Source: Chitinophagaceae bacterium (GTDB taxonomy: Bacteria; Bacteroidota; Bacteroidia; Chitinophagales; Chitinophagaceae). Taken from it: a DNA stretch of 64,000 nt. This document shows, one piece after another, positions 19,741 to 29,349 of the stretch (positions are counted from its first letter, which is position 1; each line of letters starts with the position of its first letter). The stretch lies in contig JAIETM010000004.1 of assembly GCA_019745155.1 (NCBI GenBank), positions 1 to 64,000 on the forward strand, given 5' to 3'. A model generated the notes under the pieces. That model was given only the letters and a program-made list of their open reading frames with translations, was not told the DNA's origin and did no database searches. The position numbers and the translations under genes were made by a program.

Positions 19741-22608
19741 TCACTTCAATTCTTCTTTCAAGAACCGCGCCGTATGGCTCTGCTTCACTTTCACCATTTC
19801 CTCCGGACTGCCGGCAAATAATATTGTACCGCCACCGCTGCCTCCTTCAGGGCCAAGATCAATAATATGGTCAGCCACTTTAATCACATCCAGATTGTGT
19901 TCAATCACCAATACTGTATTGCCTCTATCAACCAGTTTATTCAATACTTCCAGCAAATGCTGGATATCCTGAAAATGCAAACCCGTTGTAGGTTCATCCA
20001 GTATATAAAAAGTTTTACCAGTGTCTTTCTTACCCAGCTCCGTTGCCAATTTCACCCGCTGTGCCTCACCTCCACTTAGGGTTACTGCTGATTGTCCCAA
20101 CGTAATATAGCCCAGACCCACATCCTGTAATACCTTGATCTTTCTATACAGATAAGGCACAGGCTGGAAAAACTCACAAGCTTCATCTACCGTCATGTTC
20201 AACACATCGCTAATACTTTTGCCCTTGTAGCGTATCTCTAAAGTCTCTCTGTTATAACGCTTGCCATTACATTTCTCACAATGCACATAGACATCGGGCA
20301 AGAAATTCATTTCAATCACGCGCATACCACCACCTTCACACACATCGCAACGGCCTCCTTTCACATTGAAAGAAAAACGACCTGCATTGTAGCCACGTAT
20401 CTTGGCTTCAGGTACCGCTGCAAACAATTGCCTGATCTCCGTAAAGAAACCACAATAGGTTGCAGGATTACTGCGTGGTGTTCTACCAATCGGACTTTGG
20501 TCTATCTCAATCACTTTATCAATCTGCTCCAGTCCCTTTATGCTCTTATACGGTTGCACCGCCATGCGGCTGTTGTAACAATGCTTTGATAATAAAGGAT
20601 AAAGCGTTTCATTGATGAGTGTTGATTTACCACTACCACTTACACCTGTTACCAGAATCAAACTACCCAGTGGGAAACGGGCACTTACATTTTTCAAGTT
20701 ATTGCCACTGGCACCGGTTAGCTCCAACCACTTGCCATTGCCCTTTCTTCTTTCTGCAGGTATGGCGATAGATTTTTTACCGTTGAGGTACATCGCCGTT
20801 TCGCTGCCACTTCTCAAAACATCTTGTGGCGTGCCAGCTGCTACAATTTGTCCGCCATGCTTACCTGCCCGCGGACCAATATCCACCAAATGATCCGCCG
20901 CCATCATAATATCCTTATCATGCTCTACCACCAATACACTGTTGCCGATATTGCGCAGGTTCTGCAAAGCTTCAATCAAGCGATGGTTATCGCGCTGATG
21001 TAAACCAATAGAAGGTTCATCCAGAATATAGGTAATACCTTGTAGTTGAGAACCAATCTGCGTTGCCAAACGGATACGCTGCGATTCGCCCCCACTCAAA
21101 GATTTGGACGGACGATTCAAGGTGAGATAGGTTAACCCAACATCTAACAAGAATTGTAAACGCTCTTTGATTTCTTTGAGAATATCTTTCGCAATGACTT
21201 GTTGTTTATTGCTCAGTTGCTTATCCACTTGCTGAAACCAAATCATGAGTTGATCCAGGTTCTGCTCACTCAATTCTGAGATATTCCGCTCACCAATTTT
21301 AAACCAAAGACTATCGCGCTTCAATCTAGCGCCGTTACAAGTAGGGCATGTTTTGAGCTGCATGTATTGCTCACTCCACTCACGCACACTATCACTCATG
21401 CCTGAACTACCAAACCAACGTTTGAGCATGGGCACTACCCCTTCAAAGGGACCGCTATACCAATCACCTTCCGGAATATTTTCAAAATCTAAAATCTCTT
21501 CTGTGCTGCCCGCTTCATTACCATACAAGAGCAAATTCATAATGGGCTTGGGCAATTCCTTCACCGGCACATTCAACTTAAACTTTTTAGCCTTGGCTAA
21601 TTGCTCCACCTGACGGAAAATATGCGCATCGCGCTGTTCGCCCAGCGGCGCAATACCACCATCATTAATCGACACATTCCAATCGGGTACCACGGCTTCC
21701 AAATCCACCCCATACACATTGCCCAAACCTTTACAGGTGCCACAAGCACCATAGGGCGAGTTAAATGAGAATGCATTGGGTGATGGCTCTTCATAAGAAA
21801 TACCTGTGTCTTCACACATCAATTGCTTGCTGTATTGCACCACTTGGTCTGTATCATTCACCAAAAGAAACATCAGGTCTTTACCAGTCTTCAGTGATTG
21901 CTGCACACTCTGACTCAGGCGCACTTTCATATCGTCCGTCACCTGCAGACGATCTATCACCACTTCAATATCGTGGATCTTGTAACGATCTACCTGCATC
22001 TTTGACACCAGGTCTTTCACTTCCCCATCCACACGCACTTTTACAAACCCTTTCTTGCGGATATCTTCAAAAAGTTCGCGGTAATGCCCTTTACGGCCAC
22101 GCACCAATGGCGCGAGTAAACTGATTTTTTTGTTCTTGAATTTCTTGGTGATGTTTTCTACAATTTCTTCCTCGGAAAACTTCACCATTTTCTTGCCTGT
22201 GTTATAGCTATAGGCTTCGCCGATACGCGCATACAACAAACGCAGAAAATCATAAATCTCAGTAACCGTACCTACAGTAGAACGCGGGTTACGGTTGGTG
22301 GTTTTCTGTTCAATGGAGATGACCGGTGAGAGTCCAGTGATCTTGTCCACATCAGGCCTTTCCATATCGCCAATGAACTGACGGGCATAAGCCCTAAAGC
22401 TTTCCATGTAACGGCGCTGACCTTCGTTGTAAATGGTATCAAAAGCCAGGGATGATTTTCCGCTACCACTCACACCGGTGAAAACCACCAGTTTGTTTTT
22501 GGGAATACTGATATCAATATTGCGCAGATTATGCTCTCTGGCACCAAAGACTTCAATAGCTTCAGATACCGTATCTGCGGGGGTATTTTTAGTTGCTTGC
22601 TTTGCCAT
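19741..22608 (-). CDS. uvrA: Excinuclease ABC subunit A
   Basis: The 955-residue protein has the two ABC ATPase modules of UvrA, the damage-sensing subunit of nucleotide excision repair. Walker A motifs are GVSGSGKSSL in the first half and GVSGSGKSTL in the second; the signature LSGGESQRIRLA and LSGGEAQRVKLA are both present, with Walker B YILDEPSIGL and YILDEPTTGL. Zinc-binding pairs are visible as CGTCKGLG, CPTCNGARL, CDVCEGGG and CEKCNGKRY. The first zinc finger has only one Cys in its first half (LMCEDTG) where E. coli has a CxxC pair. A TACATTTG box lies upstream of the start on the minus strand. The gene is monocistronic. Confidence 0.98.
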   Translation of the reverse strand: MAKQATKNTPADTVSEAIEVFGAREHNLRNIDISIPKNKLVVFTGVSGSGKSSLAFDTIYNEGQRRYMESFRAYARQFIGDMERPDVDKITGLSPVISIEQKTTNRNPRSTVGTVTEIYDFLRLLYARIGEAYSYNTGKKMVKFSEEEIVENITKKFKNKKISLLAPLVRGRKGHYRELFEDIRKKGFVKVRVDGEVKDLVSKMQVDRYKIHDIEVVIDRLQVTDDMKVRLSQSVQQSLKTGKDLMFLLVNDTDQVVQYSKQLMCEDTGISYEEPSPNAFSFNSPYGACGTCKGLGNVYGVDLEAVVPDWNVSINDGGIAPLGEQRDAHIFRQVEQLAKAKKFKLNVPVKELPKPIMNLLLYGNEAGSTEEILDFENIPEGDWYSGPFEGVVPMLKRWFGSSGMSDSVREWSEQYMQLKTCPTCNGARLKRDSLWFKIGERNISELSEQNLDQLMIWFQQVDKQLSNKQQVIAKDILKEIKERLQFLLDVGLTYLTLNRPSKSLSGGESQRIRLATQIGSQLQGITYILDEPSIGLHQRDNHRLIEALQNLRNIGNSVLVVEHDKDIMMAADHLVDIGPRAGKHGGQIVAAGTPQDVLRSGSETAMYLNGKKSIAIPAERRKGNGKWLELTGASGNNLKNVSARFPLGSLILVTGVSGSGKSTLINETLYPLLSKHCYNSRMAVQPYKSIKGLEQIDKVIEIDQSPIGRTPRSNPATYCGFFTEIRQLFAAVPEAKIRGYNAGRFSFNVKGGRCDVCEGGGMRVIEMNFLPDVYVHCEKCNGKRYNRETLEIRYKGKSISDVLNMTVDEACEFFQPVPYLYRKIKVLQDVGLGYITLGQSAVTLSGGEAQRVKLATELGKKDTGKTFYILDEPTTGLHFQDIQHLLEVLNKLVDRGNTVLVIEHNLDVIKVADHIIDLGPEGGSGGGTILFAGSPEEMVKVKQSHTARFLKEELK

Positions 22609-22941
22609 GGGTAAGGAATCAAATGTACAAACAAAGGCGGTTGGTTTTGGTTTGGAATAGGGCTGATTTACAGGAGGTTTTTATCAATGTCTCCAATAAA
22701 CAAGTGCCTTTTCCCTTAGACTAAAGTCTAAGGAAATAAAGAAACTATCCTCAAAAAATGGCCTCAGAAAAAGGTCGGCTTATTTCAAATATTTTATACG
22801 TCCTTTTTGGCCCCGCATTAGCGGGATTTTCCACTTGACTTCAAAAGGACCAAAAAGATCAAGGCTACAAAAAAAATAACATACGAGAAAGCCACTTTCA
22901 AGTTTGGCACCAAATTTGGAATCCTATTATAAATCTCTGCT
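22609..22941. other. 333-base spacer between uvrA and an outer-membrane protein gene
   Basis: No gene is seen. The spacer holds the uvrA promoter region at its left edge, a perfect 9-bp hairpin at 22714-22733 (CCTTAGACT aa AGTCTAAGG) and a terminator-like hairpin at 22812-22829 (CCCGC atta GCGGG then atttt) that has no plus-strand gene in front of it. The latter may be a relic of a lost gene. Confidence 0.5.
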
Positions 22942-23550
22942 ATGAAAAAAAGACAAGTATTACTAGCAATGTGCTTACTCCTTATAACTGCGACACAAGC
23001 ACAATTAGAAAAAGGCACCAGAATCGTGGGGTTACAAACCAATATCGCCGAAGGTGACCTCTACTATTCCTCCTTAATGCTACGTGCCAATAAAAACTAT
23101 TCAGACCTTGGCATCAATATCGTACCCACATTTGGTTGGGTAGTAGAAAAAAATTGGGTAATTGGCGGACAAATAACCATGGGTTGGGCACGAGATAAAT
23201 ATGTATCGAACTGGTCGAATGGCGTAAGTGTTGCAAGCACCAGTACAAATTATCTCGATCTAGGTATTGCACCTTTCACTCGTTATTATATTGATATCAC
23301 CCGCAACCAAAAAATCAAATTGTTTGGTATGGCGTCGATGGAACTAGCGTATGGCCGTTACAAATCGCAAGTGAAGCAAAACAACGGTAACATCATTGCT
23401 ACCAATAGCGACAATAGCGTTAACCTAGATGGTAGCATAGGGTTTGGTATGGCTTATTTCGGCAAAAAGGGTTCGCTTGATCTTAACCTCAGCAATATGG
23501 GTTTACGTTTAGGCCTGTATAAAATTTTGCCAACTAACCGTAAACGATAA
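22942..23550 (+). CDS. Outer-membrane beta-barrel protein
   Basis: The 202-residue protein has a signal peptide (KRQVLLAMCLLLITATQAQ) and a mature part of about eight alternating strands with aromatic residues at the edges (GINIVPTFGWVVEKNWVIGGQI, then GIAPFTRYYID, FGMASMELAYGRYK). This is the pattern of small porin-like outer-membrane barrels (PF13568-like) that are abundant in Bacteroidota. It probably sits in the outer membrane; the specific function is unknown. It is a single gene with a 400-base riboswitch region downstream. Confidence 0.75.
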   Translation: MKKRQVLLAMCLLLITATQAQLEKGTRIVGLQTNIAEGDLYYSSLMLRANKNYSDLGINIVPTFGWVVEKNWVIGGQITMGWARDKYVSNWSNGVSVASTSTNYLDLGIAPFTRYYIDITRNQKIKLFGMASMELAYGRYKSQVKQNNGNIIATNSDNSVNLDGSIGFGMAYFGKKGSLDLNLSNMGLRLGLYKILPTNRKR

Positions 23551-23648
23551 AAAATATTATACGCTGAAACGCAATACAGCAAAGGATTTCAGAAAAGCAA
23601 ACAATTGTTAGCACAAAAAATAATTTGGCTGATTGATTGACTGCCCTA

Positions 23649-23656
23649 TACATTTG
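23649..23656 (+). promoter_or_regulatory. -7 box in front of the SAM-I riboswitch
   Basis: TACATTTG matches the consensus exactly, about 18 bases before the riboswitch P1 helix. A TTTG lies at 23624-23627 (21-base spacer). Confidence 0.55.
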
Positions 23657-23673
23657 CAACAGTTCTTTACAAT

Positions 23674-23856
23674 CTCTTATCAAGAAAGGCAGAGGGTAAT
23701 GGCCCGATGAAGCCTTGGCAACCCTGACGGATCTTGGAGCGTCAGAAGGTGCCAACTCCATCCAGTTGAGTAAACTGGAAAGATAAGTCAGAAACATAGT
23801 TTGCTAGAAACAACACAACATAGTAAGCTCATCTGATTTATCGGATGAGCTTTTTT
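23674..23856 (+). promoter_or_regulatory. SAM-I (S-box) riboswitch with expression platform, controlling metY-metX-hom
   Basis: The aptamer contains the classic S-box landmarks in order: CTTATCAAGA, GGCAGAGGG, TGGCCCGATGAAGCC, GGCAACC, the GACGG...CGTC P3-type hairpin, AAGGTGCCAACTCC and a closing GATAAG. P1 pairs CTTATC (23676-23681) with GATAAG (23782-23787). The platform is an intrinsic terminator at 23825-23852. The 3' strand of P1, GATAAGTCA (23782-23790), can instead pair with TGATTTATC (23834-23842), which lies in the terminator hairpin; this pairing has 9 bp with one G-T wobble. SAM binding should therefore stabilise P1, free the terminator and stop transcription. Confidence 0.95.
23825..23856 (+). 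terminator. Riboswitch-controlled intrinsic terminator
   Basis: AAGCTCATCTGA and TCGGATGAGCTT form a 12-bp stem with one T-G wobble and a 4-base loop, followed by a run of T's. It is the OFF state of the SAM-I switch. Confidence 0.85.
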
Positions 23857-23907
23857 ATTGCACCTCATCAAGCAATAGATGCTCGCCCGGTAAGCCCTTC
23901 TTGGTAA

Positions 23908-25287
<1,380 letters not shown>

Positions 25288-25288
25288 T

Positions 25289-26326
25289 ATGGCCATCTAT
25301 CAACATACAGCAGATTTTACTTTGGAAAGTGGCAAGGTGATACCCGGTTATCACCTTGCTTACCAAACTTGGGGTACACTCAATGCACAAAAGAGCAATG
25401 CGGTCTGGGTTTTTCATGCACTCACTGCTAACGCCGATGCAACAGATTGGTGGAGTGGCTTGGTAGGTGAAGGCAAGCTCTTTGACCCTGCACAGTATTT
25501 CATTGTTTGTGTGAACATGCCCGGCAGTCATTATGGAAGTATCAGTCCGCTCGACCGTGAAGATTGGTATGCTAATTTCCCTTGGTTCACCGTTCAGGAT
25601 ATGGTGCGTGCCTATCAACCTTTGCGCAAAGCTTTGGGTATTGAAAAGATTCATATTGGCATTGGCGGTTCTATGGGCGGACAGCAATTGCTGGAATGGG
25701 CTGTAGCCGAACCGGCATTGTTTGAATACATTATTCCTATTGCGACCAATGCACAACATTCCTCTTGGGGCATCGCTTTCAATGAAAGCCAAAGATGGGC
25801 TATTGAAAATGATCCCACTTGGCAACAAACAAATCCACAAGCAGGTATTGAAGGCATGAAACTGGCACGCAGTGTAGCATTGATCAGTTATAGAAACTAC
25901 GCTACCTATACCACTTTTCAGCCAGCATCAAACGATGATCCATTTACACAGCAGCGTGATGCAGCCAGCTATCAGCGCTATCAGGGCGAGAAACTGGCAC
26001 AACGTTTCAATGCTTACAGCTATTACTTTCTGAGTAAGGGCATGGATAGTCAGCACGTAGGCAGAAACAGAGGTGGTGTACGCAAAGCATTGAGCAGTAT
26101 ACAAGCAAAAGCATTGTGTGTGGGTATTTCATCAGATATCTTATTCCCGCCATCAGAGCAAAGAATATTGGCACGATGGATACCTGATGCTACTTACGAA
26201 GAAATTCACTCTGTATATGGACATGATGGTTTCTTACTAGAGTACGAACAATTAGAAATCATCATCCGCAATTACCTCAAGAAAACATTTATTCCGAACG
26301 ATCTCGAAACGGAGATATTCAATTAA
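25289..26326 (+). CDS. metX: Homoserine O-acetyltransferase
   Basis: The 345-residue alpha/beta-hydrolase-fold enzyme acetylates homoserine with acetyl-CoA, feeding MetY. The catalytic Ser is in IGIGGSMGGQQLLEW, and the acid and His lie in SDILFPPSEQ and YGHDGFLLE. The early segment VIPGYHLAYQTWG and the later LTANADATDWW, GPNMPGSHYG-like region (NMPGSHYGS) are typical. It starts 1 base after the metY stop, so it is tightly coupled to it. The order metY-metX-hom puts two consecutive steps of methionine synthesis together. Confidence 0.96.
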   Translation: MAIYQHTADFTLESGKVIPGYHLAYQTWGTLNAQKSNAVWVFHALTANADATDWWSGLVGEGKLFDPAQYFIVCVNMPGSHYGSISPLDREDWYANFPWFTVQDMVRAYQPLRKALGIEKIHIGIGGSMGGQQLLEWAVAEPALFEYIIPIATNAQHSSWGIAFNESQRWAIENDPTWQQTNPQAGIEGMKLARSVALISYRNYATYTTFQPASNDDPFTQQRDAASYQRYQGEKLAQRFNAYSYYFLSKGMDSQHVGRNRGGVRKALSSIQAKALCVGISSDILFPPSEQRILARWIPDATYEEIHSVYGHDGFLLEYEQLEIIIRNYLKKTFIPNDLETEIFN

Positions 26327-26331
26327 GCAAT

Positions 26332-27588
26332 ATGAGCAGCAACAAACATTTGAACATTGGTTTATTTGGCTTTGGCGTAGTTGGTGAAGGCCTCTACAAA
26401 GTATTGAAGCAAACACCTTCACTGCAAGCCAGCATCAAAAAAGTAGTGATTAAGCATCCTGACAAAAAGCGTAGCGCCCCACCAGAAATCTTCAACACAT
26501 TAGCAGACGATATTCTAGAAGATTCGAATATCAATGTGGTGGTGGAAGTAATTGATGATGCAGAAGCAGCATATCATATCGTTACAAAAGCCTTGAAGAA
26601 TGGCAAAGCTGTGGTGAGCGCCAACAAGAAAATGATTGCCGAGCACCTGGAAGAATTATTGCAATTACAGCAGCAATATCAAGTACCCTTCTTGTATGAA
26701 GCTTCTGTATGTGCTTCTATTCCTGTGATTAGAAACCTGGAAGAATATTATGACAATGATCTGCTGCAATCTGTTAGCGGTATCATCAATGGTTCTACCA
26801 ATTTCATCCTCACCAAAATGTTCCAGGATCAGGTAGAGTTTGTAGATGCCATACTGCAAGCACAACAACTGGGTTTTGCAGAAAGTAATCCGTCACTGGA
26901 CGTATTGGGTATTGATGCAGTAAACAAACACACGATTCTGGTTGCGCACGCATATGGTATTCTTACTAAGCCAAATAATATCCTGCACAATGGTATCCAG
27001 AATATTCAGTTAAGTGATGCCAAAGTAGCTGCTGAGCGTGATTATCAAATCAAACTGATTGCCCGTGCAGGCAAACTGAAGAATGGGAAGATTGCCGCTT
27101 TTGTATTACCGCATTTTGTAGGTAAAGAATCTCAGCTCTATAATGTAGCCAATGAATACAATGGTGTGATCATTGAAAGTGGTTTTGCAGATCAGCAGTT
27201 TTTCTATGGCAAGGGTGCGGGCAGCTTCCCTACTGCTTCTGCTGTGCTGAGCGATATTGCCGCATTACGTTACGATTATCGTTATGAATACAAGAAAAAA
27301 TACTACCACACCCCTTCTGAACTGAGCAATGACTTCTACCTCAAAGTCTATGTAAGCTTTGATGATGTAAAAAAACTGCAGAAGGAAGATTTTGAATGGA
27401 TAGAAGAGTGGCATAGCGGACAAGAACGCAGTTATCTGGCCGGTGTGATTCATTTCGACAAGCTGGTGCAACACAACTGGTGGAAGCAACATGGCGTTTC
27501 GCTGATCGTACTTCCCGAAGCTATTATCGAAAATGTTGAATTGCGTTCAGTTAAGAAGCGCAGTTTAGAACTGGCAGGAATTCTTTAA
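26332..27588 (+). CDS. hom: Homoserine dehydrogenase
   Basis: The 418-residue enzyme reduces aspartate semialdehyde to homoserine using NAD(P)H. The dinucleotide-binding motif is GLFGFGVVGEGL near the start; the catalytic part includes NKKMIAEH, the substrate-loop NGSTNFIL and ESNPSLDVLGIDAVNKH, which holds the conserved acidic and lysine residues. The C-terminal 100 residues look like a degenerate ACT-type regulatory region. It follows metX by 5 bases and is the last gene of the SAM-controlled operon, before an intrinsic terminator. A fused aspartate kinase is absent, so threonine and methionine share this monofunctional enzyme. Confidence 0.94.
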   Translation: MSSNKHLNIGLFGFGVVGEGLYKVLKQTPSLQASIKKVVIKHPDKKRSAPPEIFNTLADDILEDSNINVVVEVIDDAEAAYHIVTKALKNGKAVVSANKKMIAEHLEELLQLQQQYQVPFLYEASVCASIPVIRNLEEYYDNDLLQSVSGIINGSTNFILTKMFQDQVEFVDAILQAQQLGFAESNPSLDVLGIDAVNKHTILVAHAYGILTKPNNILHNGIQNIQLSDAKVAAERDYQIKLIARAGKLKNGKIAAFVLPHFVGKESQLYNVANEYNGVIIESGFADQQFFYGKGAGSFPTASAVLSDIAALRYDYRYEYKKKYYHTPSELSNDFYLKVYVSFDDVKKLQKEDFEWIEEWHSGQERSYLAGVIHFDKLVQHNWWKQHGVSLIVLPEAIIENVELRSVKKRSLELAGIL

Positions 27589-27615
27589 TGAATACTGCAA
27601 ATGAGCAAGCAAGCG

Positions 27616-27638
27616 AAATCCCCGATAGGGGATTTTTG
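27616..27638 (+). terminator. Intrinsic terminator of the metY-metX-hom operon
   Basis: AAATCCCC gata GGGGATTT forms a perfect 8-bp stem followed by T's. Its T run also supplies the TTTG (27635-27638) that could serve as the -33 box of the next gene. Confidence 0.88.
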
Positions 27639-27664
27639 CTTTAAGACACCAACCCTTACTTTTA
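27635..27664 (+). promoter_or_regulatory. Putative promoter of the PAP2 gene
   Basis: TTTG at 27635-27638, an 18-base spacer and TACTTTTA at 27657-27664 approximate the -33/-7 consensus. The -7 box ends 4 bases before the ATG. Confidence 0.4.
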
Positions 27665-27668
27665 CGCC

Positions 27669-28289
27669 ATGCAGGAACTCCATTACAAGCCATGTATAGC
27701 TGCTTGTATTATCACAAGTTTAACCGGACTGGCCTTGATCATCAATTCCATGGTCTATGGTAAGATTCCATTATTCCTTCTCCTGAATGGCGATGGCGGC
27801 CCTTGGATGGATCTGTTTTTTCATTACTGGACTTATGCAGGTGATGGCATCTGGTGGCTCATTTTACTGCCTTTGGTGTGGCGTTTCAAGAAAAGCTTAT
27901 TACCACTCTATATTGCGGCTTTTGCTTTTTCAACCCTCTTTACGCAAGTGCCTAAGAAACTCATCTTTCCTGAAATGGCGAGACCAACCAAAGCCATTGC
28001 AGATTTGAGTCAGGTGCACACAGTAGCCGGTGTTGAACTGCATCATACCAATAGTTTCCCTTCAGGACATACGGCTACCGCGTTTACCCTTTTTCTTTTA
28101 GCGGTACTTTTCTTTCCCCGTAGAAGAACTGTAGTAATTGGATTTATACTCGCAGCATTGGTAGCTTATTCCAGAGTCTATCTGGCGCAGCATTTTCCAT
28201 TAGACCTTGGCTCCGGTATGCTGGCCGCGGTACTAGCTGTATTTTGTTCGGTACAGGTGCAGAGAAGATTGTTCACGAAAGCTGCATAG
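27669..28289 (+). CDS. PAP2 family membrane phosphatase
   Basis: The 206-residue protein has five to six hydrophobic spans and the three PAP2 motifs: K97 followed by seven residues and R105-P106 (K-x7-RP, close to the usual K-x6-RP), PSGH at 131-134 with the catalytic His134, and SRVYLAQHFPLD with the nucleophile His. Such enzymes dephosphorylate lipid phosphates such as undecaprenyl pyrophosphate or lipid A at the periplasmic face; the substrate here is not determined. The gene converges with the HAD phosphatase and overlaps its 3' end by 17 bases. Confidence 0.85.
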   Translation: MQELHYKPCIAACIITSLTGLALIINSMVYGKIPLFLLLNGDGGPWMDLFFHYWTYAGDGIWWLILLPLVWRFKKSLLPLYIAAFAFSTLFTQVPKKLIFPEMARPTKAIADLSQVHTVAGVELHHTNSFPSGHTATAFTLFLLAVLFFPRRRTVVIGFILAALVAYSRVYLAQHFPLDLGSGMLAAVLAVFCSVQVQRRLFTKAA

Positions 28290-28923
28290 GATTCAGCCCC
28301 TCGTAATCCTTGATAAAACGAATGATATTATCGAAGCCTGCAAACTCTGCTGCTTCGTGAATAGAAGTAATGACCACACAGGGCATGCCCGCGCGTTGCG
28401 CTGATTCCACACCCTTTAATGCATCCTCAAATACAATGCACTCACTTGGTTGCACACCCAATCTTTTTGCACAAGTCAAATAAGTTTCCGGATCGGGCTT
28501 GCTGTTCACCACATCATCAGCACTCACTAAGGTTTGAAAATAGTGGCCGATGTTGAGTCCTTCTGTCACAAACGTAAGATTGGGCATAATACCCGCTGAA
28601 CCAATCGCCATTAAGATGCCAGCCAGGTGCGCTTTTTCAAGAAATGCGTCCAGACCCGGCATTAATTTCAAATGCGGCCGAAACATTTCTCTGTAAGCGG
28701 CTTCCTTATCAAACCCAATTTGATAGGCTTCTTCATCCGTGAATTTACCAGGCAGTATTCTGCCAATGAGCTCAGCACTTTTGCCATAGCAATTGGCTTT
28801 GGATTCCTCATAGGTAATATTCGCGCCCAAATCATTCAGGATTTTGTGCCAGGCCGAGATATGGTAATGCATATCATCAATCATGGTTCCATTCAGATCA
28901 AACAAAAAAGCTTTGGCTTGCAT
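28273..28923 (-). CDS. HAD superfamily phosphatase, beta-phosphoglucomutase-like
   Basis: The 216-residue protein belongs to the HAD subfamily I group of small sugar-phosphate phosphatases and mutases. The nucleophile is Asp9 in FDLNGTM; the second Asp of the usual DxD is replaced by Asn11. Motif II is IGSAG, the motif III Lys is in NSKPDPETY and motif IV is FEDALKGVESA. Because the second Asp normally serves as acid/base, the N suggests an altered chemistry or a lineage-typical variant. It converges with and overlaps the PAP2 gene by 17 bases at the 3' ends. Confidence 0.83.
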   Translation of the reverse strand: MQAKAFLFDLNGTMIDDMHYHISAWHKILNDLGANITYEESKANCYGKSAELIGRILPGKFTDEEAYQIGFDKEAAYREMFRPHLKLMPGLDAFLEKAHLAGILMAIGSAGIMPNLTFVTEGLNIGHYFQTLVSADDVVNSKPDPETYLTCAKRLGVQPSECIVFEDALKGVESAQRAGMPCVVITSIHEAAEFAGFDNIIRFIKDYEGLNPMQLS

Positions 28924-28984
28924 GCGGGCAATGATAGTAAATATTTAATGGATGCGTATTATCTAGCTGCTCAATTAGGGGCAT

Positions 28985-29013
28985 AAAAAATCCCCGCATT
29001 GCTGCAGGGATTT
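28985..29013 (-). terminator. Terminator after tRNA-Pro
   Basis: On the minus strand AAATCCC TGCA gcaa TGCG GGGATTTTTT forms a hairpin with a T run immediately after the tRNA. Confidence 0.8.
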
Positions 29014-29014
29014 G

Positions 29015-29089
29015 TCGGGATGGCAAGATTCGAACTTGCGACCTCCTGGTCCCAAACCAGGCGCGATAACCGGGCTACGCTACATCCCG
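29015..29089 (-). tRNA. tRNA-Pro (anticodon TGG)
   Basis: On the minus strand the sequence folds into a standard cloverleaf: 7-bp acceptor CGGGATG/CATCCCG with discriminator A, D stem GCG/CGC, anticodon stem CCTGG/CCAGG with loop TTTGGGA (anticodon TGG), and T stem GCAAG/CTTGC with TTCGAAT. CCA is not encoded. Confidence 0.97.
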
Positions 29090-29100
29090 AGCCTGTTGAG

Positions 29101-29189
29101 CGGTGAGGGAGGGATTCGAACCCTCGGTACAGAGTTACCCGTACGGCAGTTTAGCAAACTACTGATTTCAGCCACTCATCCACCTCACC
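29101..29189 (-). tRNA. tRNA-Ser (anticodon GCT)
   Basis: On the minus strand the acceptor GGTGAGG pairs with CCTCACC, with discriminator G; the anticodon loop TTGCTAA gives GCT; a long variable arm typical of class II tRNA-Ser follows (TACGGGTAACTCTGTA region); the T arm is GAGGG TTCGAAT CCCTC. It is transcribed in the same direction as tRNA-Pro and dnaA. Confidence 0.97.
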
Positions 29190-29299
29190 GTCGCCAGAGA
29201 CAATTGCAACCTAACGAAGCATTGTTCTCAAGAAAGGGCTGCAAATATAACAGCCAATCGGGAAAATCCAATAACAAAATTGAAAAAGAAATTGCCAAA

Positions 29300-29326
29300 A
29301 GAAAACCCAGACTGTTTGTCTGGGTT
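29300..29326 (-). terminator. Intrinsic terminator of dnaA
   Basis: AACCCAGAC tgttt GTCTGGGTT is a perfect 9-bp stem; on the minus strand it is followed by TTCTTTTGG. It separates dnaA from the downstream tRNAs. Confidence 0.85.
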
Positions 29327-29349
29327 CCAATCGTTTGTATCGTTATGGC

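Noticed and set aside
22812-22829. Active plus-strand terminator
   Set aside because: CCCGC atta GCGGG plus T's is present, but no plus-strand gene lies in front of it, so a function could not be supported.
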